From positions 62,001 to 126,000 of the forward strand of contig JAWKHJ010000015.1 of the NCBI GenBank assembly GCA_041394905.1: a stretch of 64,000 bases of DNA, given 5' to 3'. Of the stretch, positions 18,458 through 27,700 are shown in pieces. The position numbers were made by a program, and so were the translations under genes. Source of the DNA: RI-231 sp041394905. GTDB lineage: Bacteria; Acidobacteriota; Terriglobia; Bryobacterales; UBA6623. The notes beneath the pieces were generated by a model that was not told the DNA's origin, made no database searches, and saw only the letters and a list, made by a program, of their open reading frames with translations. The first letter of the stretch is position 1; each line of letters begins with the position of its first letter.

Positions 18458-19381
18458 TCAGCCCCTTCGCAGCGGGACGAGTGGTTCGAAAGCCTCTCGA
18501 GTGGCGATATGCTCGGGCCGAGGCTTAAGACCGCAGAAGGGATCGACGACGGTGTTCTCAATGCTGTTGTAAACAAAGAACGCGTTGCTGCGCGGATACG
18601 GCGTGATGTTCGAGCTCGACCCGTGCATCACGTTGCAGTCGAAGAACAGTGCTGAGCCCGCCGGGCCAGTCGGTGCGACGATGCCTCCACGGTCAGCCAG
18701 CCGTTTGAGGCTCTCCTGGTCGGGGACGCCGTAGTCTTGACGTTTGAGCGACTGCTTGTAATGATCCTCCGGCGTTTCGCCAACGCACGCGACGTAGGTC
18801 TTGTGTGAGCCTGCCATCACCATCAGGGGTCCATTGAAGGCGTAGTTCTCTGTCAAGGCGATTGAGACGCTGAGCGCACGCATGCGCGGCATGCCGTCTT
18901 CGACGTGCCAAGTTTCGAAGTCCGAGTGCCAGTAGAACTCCTTGCCGGTAAAGCCAGGCTTCATGTTGGCGCGCGACTGGTGCAGATAGACTTCGCTGCC
19001 CAGAATCTGCCTTGCAACATTGAGCACACGCGTATCTCGGGCCAGCCAATTGAAGGCGCGGCTGAGCTCGTGGATGCGGAAGATCGAACGGACCGCTTTG
19101 CTGCCGGGCTCGGTAATGAGCTCCTCACGCCCTTGCAGCTTGGGATCGGACGCCAACCGGCGCAGTTCCTCATTGAGCGCGCGAACCTCCGAGGCGTCGA
19201 ACAAGCTCTCGACATAGAGATATCCATGCGAGTCAAACTGCGCGAGGTCAGATGCGTCGAGCCGGTCGTGGACCGGCCCGCCTGAGTGCAAAACGGGGTC
19301 AATGCGTTCGCTTAACCGCGGTGCGTTCTGGACGCGGGAAGGGTAGAGGTCTGTCGAAACTGTGGGGGCGGAGGCGCTCAA
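18458..19381 (-). CDS. ectD: Ectoine hydroxylase
   Basis: A non-haem Fe(II)/2-oxoglutarate dioxygenase that converts ectoine to 5-hydroxyectoine. The 307-residue protein contains the EctD signature almost exactly: FYWHSDFETWHVEDGMPRMR (residues 149-168). It supplies iron ligands His152 and Asp154; the third, His253, is in CNVMHGSSSNITPYPRSN, whose Arg binds 2-oxoglutarate. Length matches characterised EctD, and the frame is intact. It overlaps ectC by 4 bases (ATGA). Hydroxyectoine formation needs oxygen, so aerobic growth is implied. Confidence 0.97.
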   Translation of the reverse strand: MSASAPTVSTDLYPSRVQNAPRLSERIDPVLHSGGPVHDRLDASDLAQFDSHGYLYVESLFDASEVRALNEELRRLASDPKLQGREELITEPGSKAVRSIFRIHELSRAFNWLARDTRVLNVARQILGSEVYLHQSRANMKPGFTGKEFYWHSDFETWHVEDGMPRMRALSVSIALTENYAFNGPLMVMAGSHKTYVACVGETPEDHYKQSLKRQDYGVPDQESLKRLADRGGIVAPTGPAGSALFFDCNVMHGSSSNITPYPRSNAFFVYNSIENTVVDPFCGLKPRPEHIATREAFEPLVPLRRG

Positions 19382-19776
19382 GCGAGCACCTCCTCGGCCT
19401 CGAGCGGATACGCTCCGTCGGCGCCGTGTACCTCCTTACCCATTAGCGGGGGATTGAAGACGCACACCATCTTCATCTCGCTACGCGCGCGCAGGACGTG
19501 CTTGTCGTTCTTGTCGAGGGCATACATGACGCCGGGCCGGATCTGGTAGGTCTTGCCGTCGGCGTCGGTCTCGATCTCGCCCTCGCCTTGGATACAGAGC
19601 ACGGCTTCGAGGTGGTTGCGGTACCACATGGGCGTGGTCGTTCCGGCGTAGATGGTGGTCACGTGGAACGAGAAGCCCATGTCGTCGTTTCGCAGCAGGA
19701 GGCGTGTGCTCTCCCAGTTCTGGGAGGCGACACGCCTGTCGGTCTTTTCGGCGTCGGCCAAGTCGCGGACGATCAT
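19378..19776 (-). CDS. ectC: Ectoine synthase
   Basis: Closes the ring of N-gamma-acetyl-L-2,4-diaminobutyrate to give ectoine. The 132-residue cupin protein is intact and close to the family consensus throughout: QNWESTRLLLRNDDMGFSFH, TTIYAGTTTPMWYRNHLEAV (the Glu and neighbouring residues form the metal site), IRPGVMYALDKNDKHVLRA and MVCVFNPPLMGKEVH. Length is typical. It overlaps ectB upstream and ectD downstream by 4 bases each, so the biosynthetic enzymes are translationally coupled. Confidence 0.97.
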   Translation of the reverse strand: MIVRDLADAEKTDRRVASQNWESTRLLLRNDDMGFSFHVTTIYAGTTTPMWYRNHLEAVLCIQGEGEIETDADGKTYQIRPGVMYALDKNDKHVLRARSEMKMVCVFNPPLMGKEVHGADGAYPLEAEEVLA

Positions 19777-21055
19777 TGGTTCACCCCCGCGAGCTCAGGC
19801 TCTTCGGCTCCGTCGAGCGCGGCGTTCACGCACTCAGCCAGAATGCGCAGGCCTTCGCGAAGCTGAAGCTCGGAGGTCGTCAGCGGCGCAAGGCACTTGA
19901 CCACCTGACCTTCCGACCCGGACGTCTCGATCACCAAGCCCTTCTCGAAGGCTTGTTTGGTGATGCGGCTCGCCAGCTCTCCGCTCTTGCAGTCCAGGCC
20001 TTGCATCATGCCGCGTCCTCGCACTGAGAGGTCTTCGTGGCCATCAGCCATTTCTTCCAAGGCGGCGCGCACGATGCGTCCCTTAGCTTCGATTTCTTTC
20101 GCGAAATCGTCATTGCGCAGTACTCGCGGATCGCCGCGGCGGCGGCAACAGACGCGAGGTTGTGGCCTCGGAAAGTCCCGTTGTGCTCGCCTGGTTTCCA
20201 CTGGTCAAGCTCGGGTTTGAGCAGTACGACGGAAGAAGGGCAGGCCGTAGCCGCTGAGGGACTTGGACATGGTGATGATGTCCGGACGAATGCCGGCCTT
20301 CTCGAAGCTGAAGAATGTCCCCGTGCGTCCGCAGCCGGCCTGGATGTCGTCGACGATGAGCAGGATGTCATGCTTGCGGCAGATCGCCTCGAGCTTGCGC
20401 AGCCAGTCCAGGGAAGCGACGTTCAAGCCGCCCTCGCCCTGCACCGTCTCCACAATGACGGCCGCGGGGTGGTCGACGCCGCTGCTGCCGTCTTCGAGGA
20501 CGCGCTCGAGATACTCAGACGTATCCTGGTGCGATCCCATGTAACCGTCGAAGGGCAGGAAGGAAACGCCGGTCGGCGGCAGGCCGGTTGCGTCGCGGTA
20601 GTGCGAGTTTGCCGTGGCCGAGACTGCGCCCAGCGTCACGCCGACAAACCCGTTCGTAAACGAAATCACGTTTGCGCGGCCGGTTGCGTTGCGTGCGATC
20701 TTCAGCGCGGCTTCGACCGCGTTGGCATCCCGGTCGGGCCCGTGAACTGGACCTTGTAGTCCATGTTCCGCGGTTCGAGGATCACGTCGCGCAGGGCGGT
20801 CAGAAACTCGGTCTTGGCCTTGGTCGCCATGTCGAGCCCGTGGACGATGCCGTCGGCTTCGACGTAGTCGAGCAGAGCTTGCTTGAGGATCGGGTTGTTG
20901 TGCCCGTAGTTCAAGGTCCCAGCGCCGGCGAGAAAGTCGATGTATTCACGGCCCTGCTCGTCGACGAGGGTCGACCAGCGGGCTTCGGTGAACACGACCG
21001 GGAAGGAACGGCAATAACTACGGACGTTGGATTCGAGCTGATTGATGATCTTCAT
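19773..21055 (-). CDS. ectB: Diaminobutyrate-2-oxoglutarate transaminase (three frameshifts)
   Basis: PLP-dependent aminotransferase making L-2,4-diaminobutyrate from aspartate semialdehyde, the first step of ectoine synthesis. Order of blocks: LESNVRSYCRSFPVVF and LAGAGTLNYGHNNP at the N-terminus; FTNGFVGVTLGAVSATAN; VETVQGEGGLNVAS; LLIVDDIQAGCGRTG; the PLP lysine in TMSKSLSGYGLP; then WKPGEHNGTFRGHNLA and MMQGLDCKSGELA. These lie in three frames, with shifts near 20730, 20225 and 20095. I take them as sequence errors because every motif is intact and flanking ect genes are whole. ATG 21055 has a ribosome site (AAGGGG) 8-9 bases before it, which favours this start over 21064. It begins 12 bases after ectA. 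Confidence 0.95.
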
Positions 21056-21067
21056 GGAGTGCACCCC

Positions 21068-21592
21068 TTACGAGGAAGCCCGTTGGATTGGTCCAACGCG
21101 GAGGAGGCGTTCCTCCTCGTGCGCTTCGGCGCCAAAATCCTCAGGGCGAAACAGATCCGCGCTTTTGCACGCGGCGTCGCGCCTTTGCGCGAACGATTCA
21201 AACAAGGCCCAGGAAGCTTTGTTCCCAGGCGAAATGGTCGCTTCGATGTACTGCGCGCCTTGACTGGCGTCGCGTGCGAAGGCTTCGTCGAGCATCCGAG
21301 AGCCGACTTTGCGGCCCCGTGCTTCTGGGCTGACTGCGACCTGCCAGACGAAGAGCGTGGACGGGTCGGTTGGCTTGATGTACGCGGACAAAAAACCAGC
21401 CGGCTTGCCACCGATCTCGGCTAGTACGCAGGTCTGAGCGAAGTGCGAGCAGAGCAGCAAGTACGCGTAGGTGGAATTCACATCCAGCGGTCGGCACGCC
21501 TCGATGAGGGTGCGTACGCCTGCCGCGTCGGCCGGTGTCGGAATGCGGCAATTCACGGCGCCAGCCTGATGTTGTGAGGTTGAACTGGTCAT
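21068..21592 (-). CDS. ectA: L-2,4-diaminobutyrate N-acetyltransferase
   Basis: GNAT-fold enzyme that acetylates the gamma-amino group of diaminobutyrate, the second step of ectoine synthesis. The 174-residue protein is intact. It has the EctA-specific CRPLDVNSTYAYLLLCSHF, the substrate-side YIKPTDPSTLFVWQVAVSPE, the acetyl-CoA loop ARGRKVGSRML, and YIEATISPGNKASWALFESF. Length fits the family. The start codon overlaps the stop of the upstream MarR gene by 4 bases, so enzyme and regulator are made from one message. Its C-terminal end (HEEERLLRVGPIQ) resembles that of other EctA proteins. Confidence 0.96.
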   Translation of the reverse strand: MTSSTSQHQAGAVNCRIPTPADAAGVRTLIEACRPLDVNSTYAYLLLCSHFAQTCVLAEIGGKPAGFLSAYIKPTDPSTLFVWQVAVSPEARGRKVGSRMLDEAFARDASQGAQYIEATISPGNKASWALFESFAQRRDAACKSADLFRPEDFGAEAHEEERLLRVGPIQRASS

Positions 21593-22163
21593 TTAGGGGG
21601 CCGAACCGGAGCGGTCTCCGGGTTCGGTAAGTCCGCCGCGTCCGCGGGCGCCTTGTCATGGACGTCCAGGTGCAGGGAGGCGGCGGTGTCGAGGATCGGC
21701 GCGGCGTCTACCTGGCCGATTTGCATGAGCTCGACAATGCGTTCAAGGGACAGTGTGATGGCCGCCCGTTCTAGCTCAGGGACCGCCTCCAGCGCCGCGG
21801 CCAAGCTGTCTTGCAGCGGCGACGGCGACCCAGAGGCGAGGATCACACCTTCCTCTGTGGCGGCGATGAGAACGTGTCTGCGGTCGAGCTTGGAGCGCTC
21901 CCGCGTCACCAGCCCTTTGACTTCCAGGCGGTCGACGATGCCGACTAGCGTGCTGGCTGAGAGCTCAACCTCGCTCGCGAGCGCCTTGTGTGTGAGGGGC
22001 CCGGCGGCGACCACGGCGCAGACAGAGCTGCGGAACCGTGACGCCGCTCTCGATGGCGAGCTTGTGCGAGTAGATGTCGACCGACCGCATGATGCGCCGA
22101 ATGGCGCGCAGAATCCGGTCCTCGTAGGCGGGCAGGACACACGTAGCTGTTTGCGGTCGTCAT
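21589..22163 (-). CDS. ectR: MarR family regulator, EctR-like (two frameshifts)
   Basis: A winged-helix regulator expected to control the downstream ectoine genes, as EctR does in halophilic methylotrophs. Corrected reading: MTTANSYVCPA, then DRILRAIRRIMRSVDIYSHK in a second frame (helix 1), ESGVTVPQLC, then LTHKALASEVELSASTLVG (recognition helix) and VDRLEVKGLVTRERSKLDRR with the wing. Shifts fall near 22130 and 22010-22030. The C-terminal 40 residues (after about VELMQIGQVDAAP) are Pro/Ala-rich and extend past the usual MarR length. I chose ATG 22163 because it opens a frame flowing into helix 1. It is the first gene of the operon, and a perfect inverted repeat lies 39 bases upstream. Confidence 0.82.
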
Positions 22164-22201
22164 GGACACGGTATATGCACGTCCCGGGCCCAATCATTCA
22201 T

Positions 22202-22218
22202 GCACGAACGATTCGTGC
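22202..22218. promoter_or_regulatory. Inverted repeat upstream of ectR, candidate MarR-type operator
   Basis: GCACGAA-CGA-TTCGTGC, a perfect 7-bp inverted repeat with a 3-base spacer (17 bp), the size usual for MarR dimers. It lies 39-55 bases before the ectR start, just beyond a weak -10-like TATACC (minus strand, 22170-22175). I see no good -35 hexamer. Autoregulation by EctR is an inference from position and symmetry. Confidence 0.55.
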
Positions 22219-22483
22219 CCTAACTTCGACCCTAACATGGTGAAGGCGTAGAGGTCAACCCCAGCGTCGGCCGCCAAAGGAGCGCTCGAGCGAATTCGCC
22301 GCCTGGAATCGCCGTTATGCCGGCGCAATGCCGGCGTGAACAAATATGGGACATGCAGCAAGAAAGCTCACGCTCTTTTGAATGCTCCGCGCGCGCGGCC
22401 ATCCGCCCAATACTTCGCGCGGGCTGGGACAACCAACAGGTCTCTCTCGTTGGGTTGGCCCTTAGCCTGAAGAAAACGAAACC

Positions 22484-23250
22484 ATGAGACTCAAGAACAA
22501 AGTTGCCATTGTGACTGGCGCCGCGACGGGAATCGGCCAAGCCATTGCCACTCGTTTCGCTCAGGAGGGCGCGTCGGTTGTCATTGACTACGTCGGAAGT
22601 ACGCCTCCTAACGAGACGGAGCGCAAGATCGCCGGCGTCGGTGGCAAGTGCGTCTCGGTTGAAGCCGACGTCTCAGACAAAGAGCGGTCCAAACGCGCTT
22701 GTCGAAAAAGCAGTTGGCTCGTTTGGCAAGCTCGACATCGTGGTGAACAACGCGGGCGTCGAGAAGAAGGAAACGTTCGTCGACTATCCGTTTGCGGATT
22801 TACAGAAGATCTTGGCCGTCAATTTGGTTGGACCATTTCTGGTGGCGCAGGCGGCGGCGCGTCAAATGATTCGCCAAGGCCACGGGGGACGCGTGATCAA
22901 CATCTCGTCGGTCCACGAGGACCTGCCATCTCCGACCAACGCCGCCTATTGTGCGAGCAAGGGCAGGCTGCGGATGCTGACGCGCACGATTGCCATCGAA
23001 GCCAGCGGGCAAGATCACGGTCAACAACATCGGGCCTGGCGCGGTTTACACGCCGATCGATGCGGACATCGAGGCCATGCCTGAGTTGGAGAATCGGCTC
23101 ATGAGCGAGATCCCGCTCAACCGCTGGGGGAAGCCGGAAGAGATAGCGGGTCTGGCGGTTTTCTTGGCGTCCGATGAGGCGGCGTATGTGACCGGTGCGA
23201 CGTATTTCATGGACGGCGGAATGCTGCAGCAATCCAAAAGCAGCTATTAG
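22484..23250 (+). CDS. SDR family oxidoreductase, glucose 1-dehydrogenase-like (two frameshifts)
   Basis: Classical short-chain dehydrogenase of about 255 residues after correction. Motifs: cofactor site VTGAATGIGQAIA (residues about 10-22), NNAGVEKKE, catalytic Ser in INISSVHEDLPSP, YCASKG (Tyr-x-x-x-Lys), and the C-terminal NRWGKPEEIAGLAVFLASDE with VTGATYFMDGGM. The combination IPLNRWGKPEEIA and FMDGGM is common in enzymes annotated as glucose 1-dehydrogenase, but substrate cannot be fixed from sequence. Shifts lie near 22690 (DKERS to NALVEKAVGSFG) and 23010 (AIEASG to KITVNNIGPGAVYTPI). It is divergent from the ect operon, with 320 bases between the two start codons. Confidence 0.88.
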
Positions 23251-23292
23251 GCGCTCCGGCCGAGGCCCGATGGAAGAGCGAAAAAAAATTTA

Positions 23293-23320
23293 GGAAAACA
23301 TCCGCGTCACGCTTCGTGAA
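23293..23320 (+). promoter_or_regulatory. Candidate ECF-type promoter
   Basis: GGAAAA, a 16-base spacer, then CGTGAA, resembling ECF sigma promoters (GGAAC, about 16 bases, CGTC/CGTA). It ends 17 bases before the sigma factor start, which would fit autoregulation. Both elements deviate from consensus, so this is weak evidence. Confidence 0.35.
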
Positions 23321-23337
23321 CTCTCCTATGAGAAGCT

Positions 23338-23876
23338 ATGGCGGTGGCGCAGCAGATTGGAGTGTCGGTGGGCGTGAAGGCCAAGCCGGCGGGCGAATTT
23401 GAAGCCTTCGTGGCCGAGTATCGGCTGCGGGCCTTCCACTTTTGCGCTACAGATCGTCGGCAACCGTGAGGACGCCATGGACGTGACGCAGGAAGCCCTT
23501 TTGAAAGTGCATCGCAATTGGGCGATGCGCGACCCGATCGGCCGCTGGGCGCCCGGTTCGTGCCATTTTGCGCAACATGGCGATCGACTTCCTGCGGAAG
23601 CGCAAATCAGCGAGGCGCGGTCAGCCGAGCGCGCCGGATGTTTCGCTGCGTCCTGGACCGGAGGCGCTGGCGTCAAGGGCCAGATCCAGGAGCAGGTCTG
23701 GCAAGCGATCGCGCAACTGCCCGAGCAACAGCGCGAAGTGCTGGTTCTGCCAGGACTTACATGGCTTCTCGTACAAAGAAATCGCTGAAATCGTCGGCGG
23801 CAGTCCACGACTGTCAATTCCACGGCTACACGATGCGCGAGAGACGATGCGTCGCAAGCTGAGGAGGCTACTCTGA
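23338..23876 (+). CDS. ECF RNA polymerase sigma factor (several frameshifts)
   Basis: Extracytoplasmic-function sigma factor. Region 2 is readable as FEAFVAEYRLRAFHF, then in another frame IVGNREDAMDVTQEALLKVH and, after another shift, AILRNMAIDFLRKRKSARRG. Region 4 reads IQEQVWQAIAQLPEQQREVL followed by HGFSYKEIAEIVG and RLHDARETMRRKLRRLL. At least four shifts (near 23445, 23560, 23680 and 23750) are needed within 540 bases. The stop overlaps the start of the anti-sigma gene (TGATG). The tight order sigma, anti-sigma, YbjQ indicates an operon, probably self-activated from the upstream ECF-like promoter. What it senses is unknown. Confidence 0.82.
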
Positions 23877-24311
23877 TGCGAAACGAAGCTCTCGACAAAA
23901 TGTTGTCCGCCTATTTGGACGGAGAGCTGACACAGCAGGAGCACCAGCGAGTGCGTCTGTACCTGGAGGACTGTGAGGAGGCCAGGGAAGAGTATGCGCG
24001 AACTGGTGGGCTTCAAGAAGTTGACCTCCGGTCTGTCGTTCGCGCCGCCGCCGGACGACCGGATGGATGAGCTGGCGGAAGCGCTTTCTGTGCAGGCGCC
24101 GCGCCGCATGGGATGGCTGTTTTTGGGCTCGGGCGTCGTCGCCGTCATCTGCATCCTGGTGGTGCATTTGGCGACGATGCCCGATGTGCCGCTGTTCGCG
24201 AAGACGATCTTCGGTCTGATAGGCGGCGGGATGTTCCTGTTATTAGGGTCGGTGGCGCGGCAACGTTGGCTGGAAGCCCCGCACGACCGCTATCGCGGAG
24301 TGAAGCGATGA
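23876..24311 (+). CDS. Putative anti-sigma factor, membrane anchored (one frameshift)
   Basis: About 144 residues after one correction near 23995 (EEYARE, then LVGFKKLTSGLSF). The N-terminal LDKMLSAYLDGELTQQEHQRVRLYLEDCEEARE matches the start of zinc-finger anti-sigma (zf-HC2) domains. However, the metal motif His-x3-Cys-x2-Cys is incomplete: only one Cys is present, so zinc binding is doubtful. Two membrane helices follow (GWLFLGSGVVAVICILVVHL and FAKTIFGLIGGGMFLLLGSV), and the protein ends with a short basic tail. It is expected to hold the upstream sigma factor at the membrane. The stop overlaps the YbjQ start by 4 bases. Confidence 0.72.
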
Positions 24312-24649
24312 TCATCGTCACCGACAGCTCGGTTGCGGGCATGCGAGTGGCCCGCACGCTAGGGATGGTGCGCGGCAACACTGTGCGCGCACGGCACTTG
24401 GGCAATGACTTGATGGCCTTTTTCCGAGGCTGGGTGGGCGGTGAGGTGCATGAGTACACCAAGCTGCTAGCCGAAAGCCGCGAGCATGCGCTAGACCGCA
24501 TGGCGGAAGAGGCAAAGTCGCTCGGCGCAAACGCCGTCATTGACGTCCGCTTCTCCACGTCTTACATCGCAACCAACATGGCGGAGATCATGGTGTACGG
24601 CACGGCCGTAGTGCTCGAGCCGCAGGATGGGTCCGTTCCTGAAGAGTGA
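24308..24649 (+). CDS. YbjQ/UPF0145 family protein
   Basis: An intact 113-residue protein of the YbjQ family, small oligomeric proteins often labelled heavy-metal-binding. Marks are GMVRGNTVRARHLGNDLMAF near the N-terminus, GEVHEYTKLLAESREHALDRM and the C-terminal GANAVIDVRFSTSYI plus MAEIMVYGTAVVLEP. Function is not established for the family. The 4-base overlap with the anti-sigma gene ties it to the ECF operon, suggesting it is part of, or a target of, that response. Confidence 0.85.
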   Translation: MIIVTDSSVAGMRVARTLGMVRGNTVRARHLGNDLMAFFRGWVGGEVHEYTKLLAESREHALDRMAEEAKSLGANAVIDVRFSTSYIATNMAEIMVYGTAVVLEPQDGSVPEE

Positions 24650-24754
24650 CAGTCGGCGAGGAGATTGCCTTCGACAGGCTGAAGTCTTCAAAGGCGCCGC
24701 GCACAGCGTCCGCTAGTCGACGCCGCCGGCCAGAGGACCTTCGCCACGTATTGG

Positions 24755-27700
24755 TCACTCGACGGTGATATGCACCCCGGGTTGGATTGGGACGCCGTCG
24801 ACGAACATTTCGACGAGATGGTCGCCGGGGGGCAGGCCTGCCGGGATCTCCACGTTGAGTTGGTATAGGCCGCTCGAGATGCGTCCGGCGAAGAAGACGC
24901 GCGCGTAGATTCCGCCGATGCGCACGGCGACAGGGCGGGCCAATGGCGCGGGCTGAGAGATAAGCGTTGCGGCGGCTTGTGGCGGATCGGTTTCTCCGAA
25001 GCCGGCGCCGAAGAGCAGGACGATGTCGCCGCCAGTGGCGGGGCGTAAGGTGGCGCCGGGGAACAGACCCGGCTTGCCCAGCAATGTTCCGTCGGCGTGG
25101 ACGGCGGCGGCGTAGCGGCGGTTCTCCGGGTCGAACAGGAACAGCGCGGGGTCCAAAGGCAGGGCGACGATGCGGTAGGGCTCCGACGAGCCGGCGGAAT
25201 TCGAGACCACAACATCGTAAAACCGACTGCCGGCGACCGATTCGTCCGGCAGGACGTTGAGTTGGCCGGGACTGACAAAGTACGCGTAGGCCGGGACGCC
25301 ATTGATCGAGACGCTGACTCCGTCGAGCGAGGAGGGCAGCGCGCCGTTGACGAAGTCCGCGTCGCCCCAAATACGCGTGGATTGTGCGAGGTTCCAGCCG
25401 CCGATGGTGAGCCAGGAGCGGGCGCTGACGCCAGAGACAAACGAGGCGCCGTTGACCACGCTGTCGATCACGGGCCGTGCGGCGGCGGAGCCTTCCTGGG
25501 CGATGTCGGCTGAGGCGTCGGCGACGGTGAGCGTCGCAGCGCGCTCGGCCGAGGCGGGGTTGGTCAAGATGCGAAGTTGGATCGACGCCGGGCCCGTGCC
25601 TTCGACCATACGTTCCGTGCCCTGAAGCAGCAGCCAATCTGCGCTGGAGCTGGCGGTCCAGGAGCAGCCGATGTCGGTAATCACGCTGGCCGAGCGAAAG
25701 GCGCCGGGGAAGGGAGCCGGCGTGGAATCGAGGGCGATCTCGTAGGTGCATGCACTGGAGTCGACTTCAGGCGTCGCAACGAGATCGTATTCGACGGGCT
25801 GGCCGGGAAAGACGCCTTCGCCGAAGATGTAGGTCATCTCGATGGCGTTGGCCGCCTGCTGCAGGCCTTCTGCGGTGAGCCCGGCGCCGAGCGGGAATCG
25901 CCCTGTAGCGCGGCCGGGGGCGTTGGGGTAGCCGGGGATGCGGTTTCCGGTGTTGCCCGTGATTACAAATTCGCCAGTCTCGCAATTGACTGAGCCCATC
26001 ATGTCGGCGAGCTGCGCCGGGCCGTTTCGCAGATACATATCGCCGTTGTCGAGCATGAGCTGGGCGTTGAACATGTTCGGCAGGCGGCCGACCGAGCCTT
26101 CGTGGTTCTCCACGTCGCTGCGCCTTGGCACGCTGATGGCGACCTGAGTCGTGGACTGGCCGCAAGGCGGGAGCAGACCGACGCGGCGGTCGGGCGCAGC
26201 GACGACGTTCACTTTGATTTCCTTCCCGCCGGGACGGTTGTCCCGGATGTTCAGGTCGGCGGGGTCGAGGCTGAAGACCATACCGGTCATTCCGACCTTT
26301 TTACCCGTGATCGTGAATTCGAAGCGCTTGGTGAGGCCGTCTTTTTGGATCCTTTCGGGCGTAGCGGTGGCGATGGAGTTGTCGCGCGGACTGATGCTAA
26401 TGGTGGCGGCGCGGCCGGCGAGGATGAGCGGAGAGGTGGCCGGCGCGGTGTTGTCGAAGTCGCGCCCGTAGAACTGCAACACGAGGGTCTTGGAGGCGCC
26501 TTCCTGGATGGGGATTTCCTCGATTGGCTGTTCCGCTGCAGGAGCGCCGAGAAGGATCGGTCTGGGGGCTTCGGGGTCGAGCACGCTGAAGTGCCCGACC
26601 TGAATGCGGCCTGTTCCGCTGAAGTCCTTGCCTCCGGCCTTGCCGGAGAAACGGTAGCGGGTAATGCCGCAGCCGCGGGCGATGATGGGGATCTTGATTT
26701 CCTTCTGGCCGGGGGAGAGCTTGAAGTCGATCTCGTTGGCCTTGGCGCCGTCCTCGCCCTCTGCGTCGGGGTCGAAGAAACGGTTGGCGGCGACCTTGGC
26801 GTTATTGATGGTGAGCTTGCCGTTGAACTCCTGGTCGTCGGGCATGGAGCGCGGGCGGCGAATGCAGATGTAGTTCTTCGAGCCCTTGAGCGGAAGGTAG
26901 GGGTTGTCGGAGCCCATCCAGAGACCCAGCACGTTCGGGTTGCCGGGGATGGTGTTGACGGTGGGATTGGGCCCAAAGATGCGTTCCACCATGTCGCCGC
27001 CGCCGAAGGTTTGGGGGCTGGGGGAAACGTTCTCGGCAACGTAGGCGGCGGCCTCGCTGTCGGAAACCATGCCGTCGCCATCTTTGTCGGCGGCGGTAGT
27101 CGTCTTGGCCTGCAGGTAGAACAGCAGATAGAGACTGCCGAAGCCGGCGGGCGACTCCCATGCCATGTGGTCTTCGTCGGCTGGGGTGACGACAGAGCCG
27201 TTCAGACCCAAGCCCCAGAGCCACTGGGAGATCTGGCCGGCGTAACAGCTTGATTGGTAAAGGCAGAGCTCGGCGCCGGGCGCACCGTCCTTCAGGCCGG
27301 AGAGGATGTTGGCGTAGTCTTCGAACGAAAGCGGGTTGGAGCGGCCGCGGTCTGTGGTGATGACGCCACCGCCGTGATGCACATCGAGCCCGTGTGAGCT
27401 CATCAGGAAGTAGACCTTCTTGCATTTGGCGCTAACGGCGTGGGCGACGAGGCGTTGGATGTCCGCCGTGGAGACCTCGAATGTGCCGACGTTGTCCGCG
27501 CCGACGTTGACCTGGTTGAAGCCGTTGGTGAAGACGCGGTCGGAGCTGACGAGGCCGAGGCCGGTGATGGTTCGAATGTAGTTGTGGATGTCGTTTTGGG
27601 CGCCTTTCAGGCCAGGGCCGCGGATGGCGATGATGCAGGCGTCGGACGGCAGCGCCTGGGCCACGCGGAGCGGGCTGATCGGCGTGATCTCGGGAAGCAG

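Noticed and set aside
21970..21985. CGCTCGCGAGCG palindrome in the ectR region
   Set aside because: It lies inside coding sequence for the recognition-helix region and follows codon use; it shares nothing with the upstream candidate operator.
26102..27253. Open plus-strand frame of 383 codons inside the caspase-like gene
   Set aside because: Gly/Val/Ala/Asp-rich low-complexity translation without motifs; the minus-strand frame carries all recognisable domains.
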